Below, piece after piece: positions 54,026-64,000 of a stretch of 64,000 nucleotides of DNA. A program made the translations under genes and the position numbers. The number at the start of each line of letters is the position of its first letter. Within the stretch, counting starts at the first letter, position 1. A model generated the notes under the pieces. It saw only the letters and a program-made list of their open reading frames with translations, was not told the origin of the DNA and searched no databases. The stretch spans positions 248,001 to 312,000 of the forward strand of contig CAMCYS010000001.1 in assembly GCA_945885625.1 (NCBI GenBank), read 5' to 3'. Source of the stretch: Bifidobacterium breve (lineage in GTDB: Bacteria > Actinomycetota > Actinomycetes > Nanopelagicales > Nanopelagicaceae).

Positions 54026-55036
54026 TTAGATCCCCGTTTCCTTGGTTAGCGTGATTTTTAAATCATTTCCGAATTGCGCTACATCTCTGATTACAAAGTC
54101 CATTTTTTCCTTGATATTGGTTGCCCCTAGGTCGCCAATAAAAGACTGGCCAGAGCCCAACAAACTGGCAGCTTGGAAAATTACTAACTCATCAATTAGG
54201 CCAGCTTTAAGAAGTTCGGTGCCTAATTCACTGCCGGATTCAACAAAGACTTGGTTGAAGTCGCGATCAGCACATAGCTTTAGCAGCTCAGAAAAATCAT
54301 GGCTTTTAAGAAAGACGGTCTCGGCTGCATCATCATGCAAATTGAACTCACTAGGAATCTCACGTAGACCCATCACGACTCTGACTGGATTGGTTTTTCT
54401 AGTTGTTTCAATATCGCGAGGAATCAAATTGGGATTATCAGCCAGAGCCGTTGCAGTACCAACCAAGATTGCGCTGCTCTCATAACGTAACTTGCTAACT
54501 TCGGCGCGTGAATCTGGGCCAGTAATCCATTTTGAACTGCCATCGATTGCAGCAGTTCGGCCATCTAGCGTTGTAGCGATTTTCCAGATGAAATATGGGC
54601 GGCTATTTTTAATTTTATGTAGCCAGGCTCGATTACTGTAAGCAATCTCATCAACTTCAGAGTTGAGTACAACTTCTATTCCGGCAGCTTCGAGCGCTCT
54701 GGCTCCCCCACTTGCTAACGAGTTAGGGTCGCGAACTGCATAAACAACTCTTGCCATGCCAGCTTTGATAATTGCTTCGGTGCACGGCCCAGTTTTTCCC
54801 TGATGATTACAAGGTTCTAGCGTTACAAATAGCGTTGCGCCTTTTGCTGATTGACCAGCTTGTTCAAGTGCGACAACCTCGGCATGTGGGCCACTCTTGT
54901 GGAAACCTTCGCCAATAATTGCACCGTCTGGGCTAACAACAACTGCGCCAACAATCGGATTAGATCCAGTTAAACCCAGGCCAAGGCAGGCTAATTCATT
55001 AGCTCGCTTGAGCGTTGAAATATCTAACTCGCTAAT
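54026..55036 (-). CDS. ribD: RibD, bifunctional riboflavin deaminase/reductase, with an apparent AUU start
   Basis: Catalyses the deaminase and reductase steps of riboflavin synthesis. The track shows only residues 94-336; the frame continues upstream with the full deaminase zinc site HAE (51-53) and PCNHQGKTGPC (Cys76, Cys85). A TGA stop precedes an ATT at 55036, and no ATG, GTG or TTG lies between the stop and the domain. ATT sits 6 nt after GGGAGG, and from there the protein reads SELDISTLKRANELA, a normal RibD N-terminus. So AUU is the most likely start; a single-base error in an ATG is the alternative. Confidence 0.88.
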   Translation of the reverse strand: MSELDISTLKRANELACLGLGLTGSNPIVGAVVVSPDGAIIGEGFHKSGPHAEVVALEQAGQSAKGATLFVTLEPCNHQGKTGPCTEAIIKAGMARVVYAVRDPNSLASGGARALEAAGIEVVLNSEVDEIAYSNRAWLHKIKNSRPYFIWKIATTLDGRTAAIDGSSKWITGPDSRAEVSKLRYESSAILVGTATALADNPNLIPRDIETTRKTNPVRVVMGLREIPSEFNLHDDAAETVFLKSHDFSELLKLCADRDFNQVFVESGSELGTELLKAGLIDELVIFQAASLLGSGQSFIGDLGATNIKEKMDFVIRDVAQFGNDLKITLTKETGI

Positions 55037-55150
55037 GTCGCACCTCCCTCAAGAAATCTTTAGTAGCGATTTCCGGGGTGCCTAATCTGCAATCAGAGTT
55101 TCAGCTCTGAACGCCAAACCTAGGCAGGCACGGTTAGCCCACCTAAATCA
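55037..55150 (-). promoter_or_regulatory. ribD leader expression platform
   Basis: Between the riboswitch aptamer and ribD the leader can form TGCCTA...TAGGCA with an inner CAGAG/CTCTG hairpin, and alternatively CACC(CC) can pair with the GGTG of the ribosome binding site GGGAGGTG. This suggests translation control by Shine-Dalgarno sequestration. No T-run terminator is seen. Confidence 0.5.
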
Positions 55151-55271
55151 TGTTTCCTCTCATCCGGACTTTAACCGTCGGTCTTGGAATTACACCAAGT
55201 CCACCGAGCGCTGGATGCGTTCGGGTCGCAGACTTTCACTGCCGGTTCGGAATTACACCGACCCCGGAAAC
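55151..55271 (-). promoter_or_regulatory. FMN riboswitch (RFN element) of the rib operon
   Basis: Minus-strand sequence carries the conserved RFN blocks in order: GGGGTCGGTGTAATTCCGAACC, then CCGGCAGTGAAAGTC, GGTGTAATTCC and GACGGTTAAAGTCCGGATGAGAG. P1 forms between GTTTCC (55271-55266) and GGAAAC (55157-55152). It senses FMN and should lower ribD-ribE-ribBA-ribH expression when flavin is plentiful. Its 5' edge overlaps the last codons of fbiC. Confidence 0.93.
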
Positions 55272-57850
55272 AATTGCTTAACGTTAGCACGGCGAGAGAT
55301 GGCCTCGCGATCGGCCGAAACTGGGCCATAAGTAGTGGTTCGTTGGCGTGCGGGGCGACTGGCTAAATGTGCGATTTCTTCTAACTCGGCGACTGAGCGA
55401 AGTGAGCCGTTGGTGCTGCCCGCCATGCGACTAATGGTTTCTTCCATCAAAGTACCGCCGATGTCATTTACGCCGCCGGCTAATAATGAGAGAACGCCAT
55501 CTGGGCCGTTTAAACCTAACTTCACCCACGAACATTGAATGTTGTTGATTGATCCAGCTAATAACAATCTGGCCATGGCATGGACAACTCGATTTTCGCG
55601 AATTGTTGGGCCAGGTCTAGCAACACCAGCTAAATAAATTGGTGATGAGTAGTGCACAAATGGCAGTGGTACAAATTCAGTAAAGCCACCAGTCTCGTCT
55701 TGTAGATTTCTAATAGTGAGAATGTGGTCATACCAATGTGATTCATTATCAACGTGGCCATACATCATGGTCGCTGAAGATTTAATGCCGAGTAGATGTG
55801 CCTCACGCACAATTTCCAGCCATGCTTTTGCGGGCAACTTTCCTTTTGTCAGGATCCAGCGAATCTCATCATCTAAAATTTCAGCAGCTGTGCCAGGAAT
55901 TGTGCCCAGGCCAGCAGCTTTGGCTCGCTTTAGCCACTCTTTATAACTAATGCCAAGTTTTATCGCGCCGCTGAAAATTTCCATCGGCGAGAAAGCATGG
56001 ATATGCATATCTGGGGCAACTTCTTTAACTGCTTTGGCAACCTCAAAATAGATATCACCAGATAGATCGGGGTGAATTCCGGCCTGCATGCAAACTTCAT
56101 TTGCACCTAGCAGCCAGGCTTCATTCACTCGTGACTTAATCTCATCAATAGATAACAAATAAGAATCAGCATCTGTTTTGCGTTGCGCAAAAGCGCAGAA
56201 TCGGCAGCCGGTATAACAAACATTTGTGAAGTTGATATTTCGATTAACGACATAGGTAACATCATCGCCAACTAGTTCAGCACGCTTTTCATCGGCTGCC
56301 TTAACCAATAGCTCAAGCTCGGGGCCTTCTGCGGCAAAGAGAGTAAGCGCCTCTGCCCTAGTGATTGACCTAGGATTTTGAACAACTTTAGTTAGGGCAG
56401 CTACAAAAGATGATTTAATAAAAACCGAACTAGAAGTATCTAAGGACTTGAGTTTTTCAGAGATGCTCTGCCAGTCACCATAAATTGAATCAAAGTCAGA
56501 GCGGGAATCAGCTTCGCGGCCGGTGGTATCAATTGTGTTCCCTAAATCTGTGCGGCCCAAGCTCTGCAAGCTCTCACCACTTTCCTGCCAAGGCATGCCA
56601 ACCGGAATTACTTTTAAAATAGCTAAACCTGCAGCATCAGATAGCGCAGCTATGTGGTTCTTCAGCTTTGGATCAATCCAGCGCTCAGGAGATTTAACAT
56701 AATTAGAATAAATCGTTAAACGTGCATTTAATTCAAAACCAGCTGACTTGCTTTGTTTAGTTAGGAGTTCAATTTCAGGCCATGGTCGCTCAGGATTGAC
56801 ATGATCGGCGGTAACTGGTGACACCCCACCCCAATCATCAATGCCGGCTGAAATAAGTTCGGCAAATTCCGAAGGTTCAGATAAATTCGGTGGTGCTTGA
56901 ATTCGCATGCGGGGCCCAAAGATCAATCGGGCAACTGCGATACAGGCGAGGTATTCCTGCCGATCGGCATCTGGCGAATTTCGCATCGCAGTATCTTCTT
57001 TTGCGCGGAAATTCTGAATTATGATTTCTTGAATATGTCCATAAGTTTTGGCGATTTCGGCCAACTTTAAAAGTGAATCAGCACGCTCTGATATTGATTC
57101 GCCAATGCCAACCAGAATTCCGGTAGTAAATGGAATGTTTAGTTTTCCGGCATCTTCGATTGTGCGCAGTCTTACGGCAGGATCTTTATCGGGGCTACCA
57201 AAGTGAACTTCACCTTTTTCAGTAAATAGTCTGGTGGCCGATGTTTCCAGCATCATTCCCATGCTTGCTGCTACTGGCCGCAACCTAGACATTTCTTCAA
57301 AGCTCATCACGCCAGGATTTAAATGTGGCAACAACCCGGTTTCTTCTAGAACCGCAATTGCACAAGCACGTAAATAATCCAAAGTTGAAGAATATCCGCG
57401 TTCAGATAACCATTCAGCGGCAACATCCCAGCGCTCTTCAGGACGATCGCCCAACGTAAATAGCGCTTCAAGACAACCTGCCTTTGCACCAGCTTTAGCG
57501 ATTGCTACAACTTCGGAGATTTCTAAATAGGCAGCTGGCAAATGATTTGGGGTGGTGGCAAATGTGCAGTAATGGCAACGATCACGACATAGCCGAGTGA
57601 GTGGAATAAAAACTTTAGGCGAGAAAGTGATGACACCTGGCCGACCAAGTTCAAGTAAACCCGCATCACGAACTCGAGCTGCTGCCTCACATAATTGGCT
57701 TAGTTCTTCATCACGCGCAGATAGCAATACCGAAATTTCATCAAGATTTAGGGTTGCCGCATCGCTAGCCCGACGAAGGGCACGGCGCATTGAACTTTCG
57801 ATGACTGGCCTCCCGCCTCTCTTTAGACTTGGAGAATACTTGATTTCCAA
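55253..57850 (-). CDS. fbiC: FbiC, FO synthase (CofG-CofH fusion) for coenzyme F420
   Basis: Twin radical-SAM protein that joins tyrosine and 5-amino-6-ribitylaminouracil into the deazaflavin FO. The N-terminal CofG half has CRDRCHYC (Cys88, 92, 95) and the C-terminal CofH half has CYTGCRFC near residue 545, each the CX3CX2C iron-sulfur site. At 865 residues it is the actinobacterial fused form. The second substrate is a riboflavin-pathway intermediate, and the gene lies immediately upstream of the rib operon; its stop codon is inside the FMN aptamer. Confidence 0.95.
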   Translation of the reverse strand: MEIKYSPSLKRGGRPVIESSMRRALRRASDAATLNLDEISVLLSARDEELSQLCEAAARVRDAGLLELGRPGVITFSPKVFIPLTRLCRDRCHYCTFATTPNHLPAAYLEISEVVAIAKAGAKAGCLEALFTLGDRPEERWDVAAEWLSERGYSSTLDYLRACAIAVLEETGLLPHLNPGVMSFEEMSRLRPVAASMGMMLETSATRLFTEKGEVHFGSPDKDPAVRLRTIEDAGKLNIPFTTGILVGIGESISERADSLLKLAEIAKTYGHIQEIIIQNFRAKEDTAMRNSPDADRQEYLACIAVARLIFGPRMRIQAPPNLSEPSEFAELISAGIDDWGGVSPVTADHVNPERPWPEIELLTKQSKSAGFELNARLTIYSNYVKSPERWIDPKLKNHIAALSDAAGLAILKVIPVGMPWQESGESLQSLGRTDLGNTIDTTGREADSRSDFDSIYGDWQSISEKLKSLDTSSSVFIKSSFVAALTKVVQNPRSITRAEALTLFAAEGPELELLVKAADEKRAELVGDDVTYVVNRNINFTNVCYTGCRFCAFAQRKTDADSYLLSIDEIKSRVNEAWLLGANEVCMQAGIHPDLSGDIYFEVAKAVKEVAPDMHIHAFSPMEIFSGAIKLGISYKEWLKRAKAAGLGTIPGTAAEILDDEIRWILTKGKLPAKAWLEIVREAHLLGIKSSATMMYGHVDNESHWYDHILTIRNLQDETGGFTEFVPLPFVHYSSPIYLAGVARPGPTIRENRVVHAMARLLLAGSINNIQCSWVKLGLNGPDGVLSLLAGGVNDIGGTLMEETISRMAGSTNGSLRSVAELEEIAHLASRPARQRTTTYGPVSADREAISRRANVKQLFPGSV

Positions 57851-57919
57851 GTTTTAGCGAGTGTGTTCCATTAATCAGTTATTCTCCCGTTTGAGAAATA
57901 TGGCGATTTGAATTGGGTC

Positions 57920-57925
57920 TAAACT
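57920..57925 (+). promoter_or_regulatory. Putative -10 box of the OYE gene (leaderless)
   Basis: TAAACT lies 7 nt before the ATG of the old-yellow-enzyme gene and no Shine-Dalgarno is present, consistent with a leaderless transcript. Confidence 0.4.
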
Positions 57926-57932
57926 TGGATTT

Positions 57933-58999
57933 ATGAGCAACTTATTCGATCCCATCACACTTCGCGGATTAACCATCAAGAACCGAGTCTGGGTAAGCCC
58001 AATGTGTCAGTACTCGGCAATAGATGGAGTGGTAGGCGACTGGCATATGGCGCACTTAGGCGCTTTTGCAACAGGTGAAGCAGGTTTGATCATGGCTGAA
58101 GCAACTGGTGTTGTTCCTGAAGGTCGCATTTCAATTGGTTGCCCAGGCATCTATAACGAAGCGCAAATTGCTGCCTTTAAAAAGATAAATGATTTCGCGC
58201 ATACTCAAGGCGCAGCTATGGGAATTCAACTAGCTCACGCCGGACGCAAAGGTTCAACTATGCGACCAACTGATGATCACTTAATGGCAACCGCGGCCGA
58301 AGGTGGCTGGACCACACATTCAGCATCAGCACAGGCTTACCACGGAATGCCCGAGCCGCTTGCCCTTACCGTCCCGCAGATCCACCAGTTGACAAAAGAT
58401 TTTGCACAGGCGGCAAAAAATGCGATTAAAGCAGGTTTCGATGTAATTGAAATTCACGCAGCACATGGATATTTACTGCATCAGTTTTACTCACCACTTT
58501 CAAACTTACGAACTGATGAATATGGTGGCTCACTTGAAAACAGAGTTCGATTCTTACTTGAAGTTGCGGCAGCAGTTCGCGGCGCGATTCCAGATTCAAC
58601 TCCTCTGTTAATTCGCATTTCAGCATCAGACTGGAGCGATGAAGGTTGGCAGATCGTTGATTCAGTTGAACTCTGTAAGCAGCTTAAAGAAATTGGCGTT
58701 GATCTAATTGACGTTTCATCTGGTGGCAACTTACATAATGCACCGATTAAGCCAGTACCTGGCTACCAAGTGCCATTTGCGCATGCGATTAAAGTGGAAT
58801 CAGATATTGCAGTTGCTGCAGTTGGCGCAATTACTGACCCACATCAAGCACAAGAAATCATCAACTCAAATAAAGCTGATGCCGTATTCCTTGCGCGCGC
58901 CATGATTAGAAACCCACGTTGGGCCATGGCTGCTGCTGAAGAACTTAAGGAAATGATTAGTTGGCCAGCGCCGTTAGAGCGCGGCCGTACCTTTAAAGG

Positions 59000-59003
<4 letters not shown>
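57933..59003 (+). CDS. Old-yellow-enzyme family NADPH:flavin oxidoreductase (YqjM type)
   Basis: 356-residue FMN TIM barrel. The N-terminus LFDPITLRGLTIKNRVWVSPMCQYSA has the YqjM-type cysteine that tunes the flavin. The substrate-binding HAAHGYLLHQF pair of histidine/asparagine-type residues is near 175 and the FMN-phosphate segment VFLARAMIRNPRW near 315. It should reduce activated alkenes or nitro compounds; the natural substrate is unknown. Its 3' end overlaps the FKBP gene by 4 nt, tail to tail. Confidence 0.9.
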
Positions 59004-60831
<1,828 letters not shown>

Positions 60832-60915
60832 CTAACTTACGAGAAATGATTGAATCGTCCGTAATAATCGTTATAAAGCTGAGATTAAGCACCTGCGTTA
60901 CATTTCTGCCTTGCT

Positions 60916-60944
60916 TTGATGGTCAAGTAGGCAAAAGTTAGGTT
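60916..60944 (+). promoter_or_regulatory. Promoter of the second GH13 gene (leaderless)
   Basis: TTGATG (60916-60921) and TAGGTT (60939-60944) are separated by 17 nt and the -10 lies 6 nt before the ATG, so the mRNA probably starts at or next to the start codon. Confidence 0.55.
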
Positions 60945-60950
60945 TACTTC

Positions 60951-62555
60951 ATGACTTCGCCGAAAGCAACCGATGACAAATGGTGGCAAGAAGCCGTGAT
61001 TTATCAGATTTACCCTCGTTCATTCTTTGACAGTAATGGTGATGGTGAAGGTGATCTGCCTGGCATCATGCAAAAACTTCAATATGTTGCCGATCTTGGC
61101 GTCGATGCAATTTGGTTGAGTCCTTTTTTCACCTCACCAAATAAAGATGGCGGTTATGACGTTGCTAATCCACGTGATGTTGACCCACGCTTTGGAAATT
61201 TAGCCGATGCCAAATTAATGATCAATAAAGCACATGATCTCGGGTTAAAGGTTCTGGTAGATATTGTGCCAAATCACTTTTCAGCTGAACACGAATGGTT
61301 CAAAGCTGCGCTAGTCGCAGCTCCTGGTTCAAAAGAGCGAGCACGTTTTCATTTTCATGAAGGCAAAGATGACCGTACTCCCCCAAACAATTGGATCTCA
61401 CTATTTGGTGGCCCGGCATGGACACAAGTAGCCGATGGCCAGTATTACCTACACCTCTTTGACTCTTCACAACCCGATTTGAATTGGGAAAACCCTGAAG
61501 TTGATGAAGATTTCAAGGAAACAATTTCGTTTTGGGTAAAAATGGGTGTCGATGGTTTTCGCATCGATGTTGCACACGGGTTAGTCAAAGAAAATATTCG
61601 TAGCGATCATCATGACCCACAGGGCTTATCTGATGCACTTCGGATCGATGTAGATATGGAGATTGAAAAGCGTGAAAGTTTGTTAGCTTCGGTGCCATTC
61701 TTTGATCGAGCTGGAGTTCATGAAATTTATCGCAGTTGGCGCAAGCATTTTGATTCTTTCGATAAACCAATAATGGCAGTTGCCGAAGCATGGGTTCATC
61801 CCCCAGTAAATGGCGTCGCCTATGTCCGCCCTGATGAACTTCATCAAATTTTTAATTTCGATCTATTAATTGCGCCTTTTGAAGCAAAGACTTTATATAG
61901 ATTAATAAATAGCACGCTCGAGATGTTTAAAGATATTGATGCTTACCCGACTTGGGCTATTAGCAATCATGACTCACCACGTGTTTCTTCTCGACTCGGT
62001 GCCGAAGAGGCGCGGGCATTGGCACTTTTCTTATTTGGGTTACCTGGTTCTTCTTATATTTATAACGGTCAAGAACTTGGCTTACCTGATGCCGAGTTAG
62101 CCGATAGTGATCGTCAAGATCCTTCATTCATTCGGACTAATGGTGAGACTAAAGGTCGTGATGGTGCTCGAGTACCAATGCCCTGGTCTGGGCAAGAAAC
62201 TCCGTTTGGTTTCACATCTGGAAAACCTTGGCTACCACTTCCAGCTACGTGGCTGGATTTAACCGTTGAATCACAAATCAACGATGAGCAAGGGTCACTA
62301 TTTCTTTACCGGAGCGCGCTAGCTCAGCGAGCCAAACTTTTCAGAGGTGCTCGTGATTTCACTTGGGATACCAGCAGAATTGAGGAAGGGATCCTGGGAT
62401 TTTCTCGCGGCGGTATTCAGGTTTACCTAAACTCTGGTAACAAATCTGTAGCGCTGCCAGCCAGTGAATTAATTCTTGCGTCAAGTGGATCTCATCGCAT
62501 TTTAAATAGTGAATTCGAACTCAAGCAAGGACGCGCCATCTGGTTCATGCAGTAA
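60951..62555 (+). CDS. GH13 alpha-glucosidase (second copy)
   Basis: 534-residue cytoplasmic enzyme with the GH13 regions DIVPNH (about residue 104), GFRIDVAH (about 204, Asp nucleophile), AEAW (about 280) and SNHD (about 345). It is a clear paralogue of the enzyme at 24211 but with different loops, so substrate preference may differ. No signal peptide. It is followed 29 nt later by the TerC gene. Confidence 0.91.
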   Translation: MTSPKATDDKWWQEAVIYQIYPRSFFDSNGDGEGDLPGIMQKLQYVADLGVDAIWLSPFFTSPNKDGGYDVANPRDVDPRFGNLADAKLMINKAHDLGLKVLVDIVPNHFSAEHEWFKAALVAAPGSKERARFHFHEGKDDRTPPNNWISLFGGPAWTQVADGQYYLHLFDSSQPDLNWENPEVDEDFKETISFWVKMGVDGFRIDVAHGLVKENIRSDHHDPQGLSDALRIDVDMEIEKRESLLASVPFFDRAGVHEIYRSWRKHFDSFDKPIMAVAEAWVHPPVNGVAYVRPDELHQIFNFDLLIAPFEAKTLYRLINSTLEMFKDIDAYPTWAISNHDSPRVSSRLGAEEARALALFLFGLPGSSYIYNGQELGLPDAELADSDRQDPSFIRTNGETKGRDGARVPMPWSGQETPFGFTSGKPWLPLPATWLDLTVESQINDEQGSLFLYRSALAQRAKLFRGARDFTWDTSRIEEGILGFSRGGIQVYLNSGNKSVALPASELILASSGSHRILNSEFELKQGRAIWFMQ

Positions 62556-62572
62556 AACTTCCCAGCAATCTG

Positions 62573-62578
62573 TAAGGT
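62573..62578 (+). promoter_or_regulatory. Putative -10 box of the terC gene (leaderless)
   Basis: TAAGGT lies 6 nt before the ATG with no Shine-Dalgarno. No good -35 is seen at the expected place, so this is weak. Confidence 0.35.
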
Positions 62579-62584
62579 TGCGCC

Positions 62585-63499
62585 ATGGAATCGACTACGA
62601 CTTGGTTTGTAACAATTGGCATCCTTTCAGCAGTAATTGCCTTCGACTTAGTCATCGCAATTCTGCGCAGAAATAAGGAAACCAGCACTGCCGAGGCGGC
62701 AATTTGGACAGTTATCTATGTATCTGCTGCGATTGCCTTTGGTTACTTCATGCCCAACTGGACCCCAAGTGAAACTGCGCAAAAGGAGTTTTTCGCAGGT
62801 TGGCTGACTGAATATGCCCTTTCGGTTGATAATATCTTTGTATTTGTAATTATTTTAAGTCGCCTGCAGATCGATAAGACCAAGCAACAGTTGGTACTTC
62901 TCTTAGGAATTATCATCGCGTTGGTTTTGCGTGGCATATTTATTGCGGCAGGAACTGCGATCATTACTCGATTCTCAAGTGCTTTTTTCCTATTCGGTGC
63001 CTTCTTGATCTACACTGCTTATCGATTATTAATCGAAAAAGAAGATGATGAAGTAACCCCGGATGACAGTAAAATTGTGAAAATGTTGCGGGCAAGAGGT
63101 GCCTCAACTTTTACGATTGCGTTGCTAACACTTGGAGTCACCGACTTGGTGTTCGCGCTTGACTCAATTCCGGCAATTTTCGGAATCACCAAAGACCCTT
63201 ACATCGTGGCGACTGCCAATATTTTTGCGCTAATGGGGCTACGTCAGCTTTATTTCCTATTACAAGGGCTGCTCAAGAGATTGGTATTTCTCTCAAAAGG
63301 ACTTTCTATTATCTTGGCATTTATTGGCGTCAAAATGTTCTTTGAGGCATTCCACGGCATTGGAATTCACGAGATTGCCGGAATTGAAGTGCCTCACGTA
63401 TCGATTGAATTTAGCCTTAGCGTCATCGTCGCAACGCTTTTGATTACCGCTGTAGCCAGCCTAACTGCTACTCGTAAAGATGGCTCAGAGATTATTTAA
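62585..63499 (+). CDS. TerC-family integral membrane protein
   Basis: 304 residues with about eight hydrophobic helices. The family acidic motifs are in EYALSVDNIFVFVIIL near residue 80 and TDLVFALDSIPAIFGIT near 185. TerC proteins are linked to manganese or calcium export and to metallation of exported enzymes, or tellurium resistance in some plasmids. No ter stress genes are adjacent, so a metal-homeostasis role is more likely. It overlaps the HPF gene tail to tail by 15 nt. Confidence 0.9.
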   Translation: MESTTTWFVTIGILSAVIAFDLVIAILRRNKETSTAEAAIWTVIYVSAAIAFGYFMPNWTPSETAQKEFFAGWLTEYALSVDNIFVFVIILSRLQIDKTKQQLVLLLGIIIALVLRGIFIAAGTAIITRFSSAFFLFGAFLIYTAYRLLIEKEDDEVTPDDSKIVKMLRARGASTFTIALLTLGVTDLVFALDSIPAIFGITKDPYIVATANIFALMGLRQLYFLLQGLLKRLVFLSKGLSIILAFIGVKMFFEAFHGIGIHEIAGIEVPHVSIEFSLSVIVATLLITAVASLTATRKDGSEII

Positions 63500-63835
63500 A
63501 TCTATTGCTCGATCTCGCAAAGTGTCGCGGCCGTGCTCTTTCGCCCGTTCATGAACTTTGCGGATCTGAAGTTCAAAGCTGGCAATAGCCTTATCAAAGG
63601 CTGCTACGCCATTAAATTCCGCAGCTTCGGCACGTAATAGCGGGCCAGCGCCACGAGAAGTTATAACTACTTTGTGATCGTGTTTGCCTTGGCGCGGGTT
63701 CTTCTCTTCAATGACTTCGACTTCTACCCGATCCATTTTCACGTTAAATCTGGTCAAGGCTTTAAGTTTCTCGTTAACGATTCCTTTGAAATCTTCGGCA
63801 ACCTGGGCATTTCTCAACTGAATGATAATTTCCAT
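63485..63835 (-). CDS. hpf: Short ribosome hibernation promoting factor (RaiA/HPF S30AE domain)
   Basis: 116 residues forming a single S30AE domain (MEIIIQLRNAQVAEDFKGIV ... VEVEVIEEKNPRQGKHDHKVVITSRG). It binds the 30S decoding centre and inactivates ribosomes in stationary or starved cells. Most actinobacteria carry the long form with a C-terminal dimerisation domain; that domain is missing here and the next stop is clean, so this looks like a true short form, not a truncation by the window. Confidence 0.9.
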   Translation of the reverse strand: MEIIIQLRNAQVAEDFKGIVNEKLKALTRFNVKMDRVEVEVIEEKNPRQGKHDHKVVITSRGAGPLLRAEAAEFNGVAAFDKAIASFELQIRKVHERAKEHGRDTLRDRAIDLNNL

Positions 63836-63873
63836 GTCTCTACTGTGGCACTAAGTCGTGCGCAATGGAAGTG

Positions 63874-63999
63874 CTAAAGCGGCAAGAGATATGTGGTGAG
63901 AGTTAATCCTAGGGCTAGAAAAACTGACTGCGCCAGAATTGTTAGCGCAGTTTTACGATCTGCTTTCTTAGCCGCTGGATCTGAGACTCGAGAGATCTG
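63874..63999 (-). CDS. C-terminal fragment of a membrane protein (cut by window edge)
   Basis: The minus-strand frame reads through 41 residues to a TAG at 63874-63876: a basic segment (DPAAKKADRK) then one hydrophobic helix (LTILAQSVFLALGLTLTTYLL). It enters from beyond the right edge, upstream of hpf on the same strand. Too short to assign a family. Confidence 0.55.
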   Translation of the reverse strand, partial: QISRVSDPAAKKADRKTALTILAQSVFLALGLTLTTYLLPL

Positions 64000-64000
64000 C

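Overview
The window looks like a streamlined, mid-GC chromosome of a free-living actinobacterium, most plausibly a freshwater acI-type (Nanopelagicales) lineage. The evidence is paired ClpP1/ClpP2, an F420-type FO synthase (FbiC), a group II truncated globin, a FolC-DUF4233-Ndk cluster, a RamB-like regulator beside the glyoxylate genes, very short intergenic gaps, many 1-4 nt gene overlaps and several apparently leaderless promoters. The lineage is an inference; no rRNA is present. Nothing phage-like and no insertion sequence or CRISPR array was seen.

Layout. 1-10.7 kb (minus): one long run valS-folC-DUF4233-ndk-mreB-mreC-mreD-mrdA-rodA, joining translation, folate and nucleotide metabolism to cell-wall elongation. 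10.7-16.2 kb (minus): tig-clpP1-clpP2, an MFS transporter, then clpX. 16.2-18.7 kb: tRNA-Pro, tRNA-Gly, a secreted collagen-like protein and a divergent Gly/Lys/His-tailed exported protein. 18.7-28.1 kb: rpiB, trmB, pepN, an HNH protein, an MscS channel, a globin, a GH13 glucosidase, a thioesterase, ettA and tRNA-Arg. 28.2-32.4 kb (minus): pstC-pstA-pstB-pstS, with PHO-box-like 11-bp repeats before pstC and again before pstS. 32.5-34.3 kb: orn, tRNA-His, ppa, a PII gene and tRNA-Lys.

34.3-38.9 kb is an accessory stretch between tRNA-Lys and mmsA. It holds an ArsC-like phosphatase/reductase, a zinc-ribbon protein, an HMA metallochaperone, a sulfotransferase, an exported protein and an indoleamine 2,3-dioxygenase (IDO) gene. 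The IDO gene sits between two direct copies of the 3' end of mmsA. 38.9-46.4 kb is a carbon-assimilation block: mmsA and a class III aminotransferase (divergent), then aceA-aceB with a divergent ramB-like regulator. 46.4-51 kb is a sugar ABC importer (SBP plus two permeases, no ATPase) with a GH32 fructosidase. The SBP and GH32 upstream regions share a composite sequence element.

51-57.9 kb: an exported cytochrome b5-like protein, then the riboflavin operon ribD-ribE-ribBA-ribH under an FMN riboswitch whose 5' edge overlaps the end of fbiC. ribD appears to start at an AUU codon, which explains why the ORF track shows only its C-terminal part. 57.9-64 kb: an old-yellow-enzyme reductase, an FKBP lipoprotein, argG, a second GH13 glucosidase, a TerC protein, a short HPF and a truncated membrane-protein gene at the edge.

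The best candidates for something new are the mmsA-tail repeats flanking the IDO gene, the AUU start of ribD together with the fbiC/riboswitch overlap, and the shared GH32/SBP promoter element.
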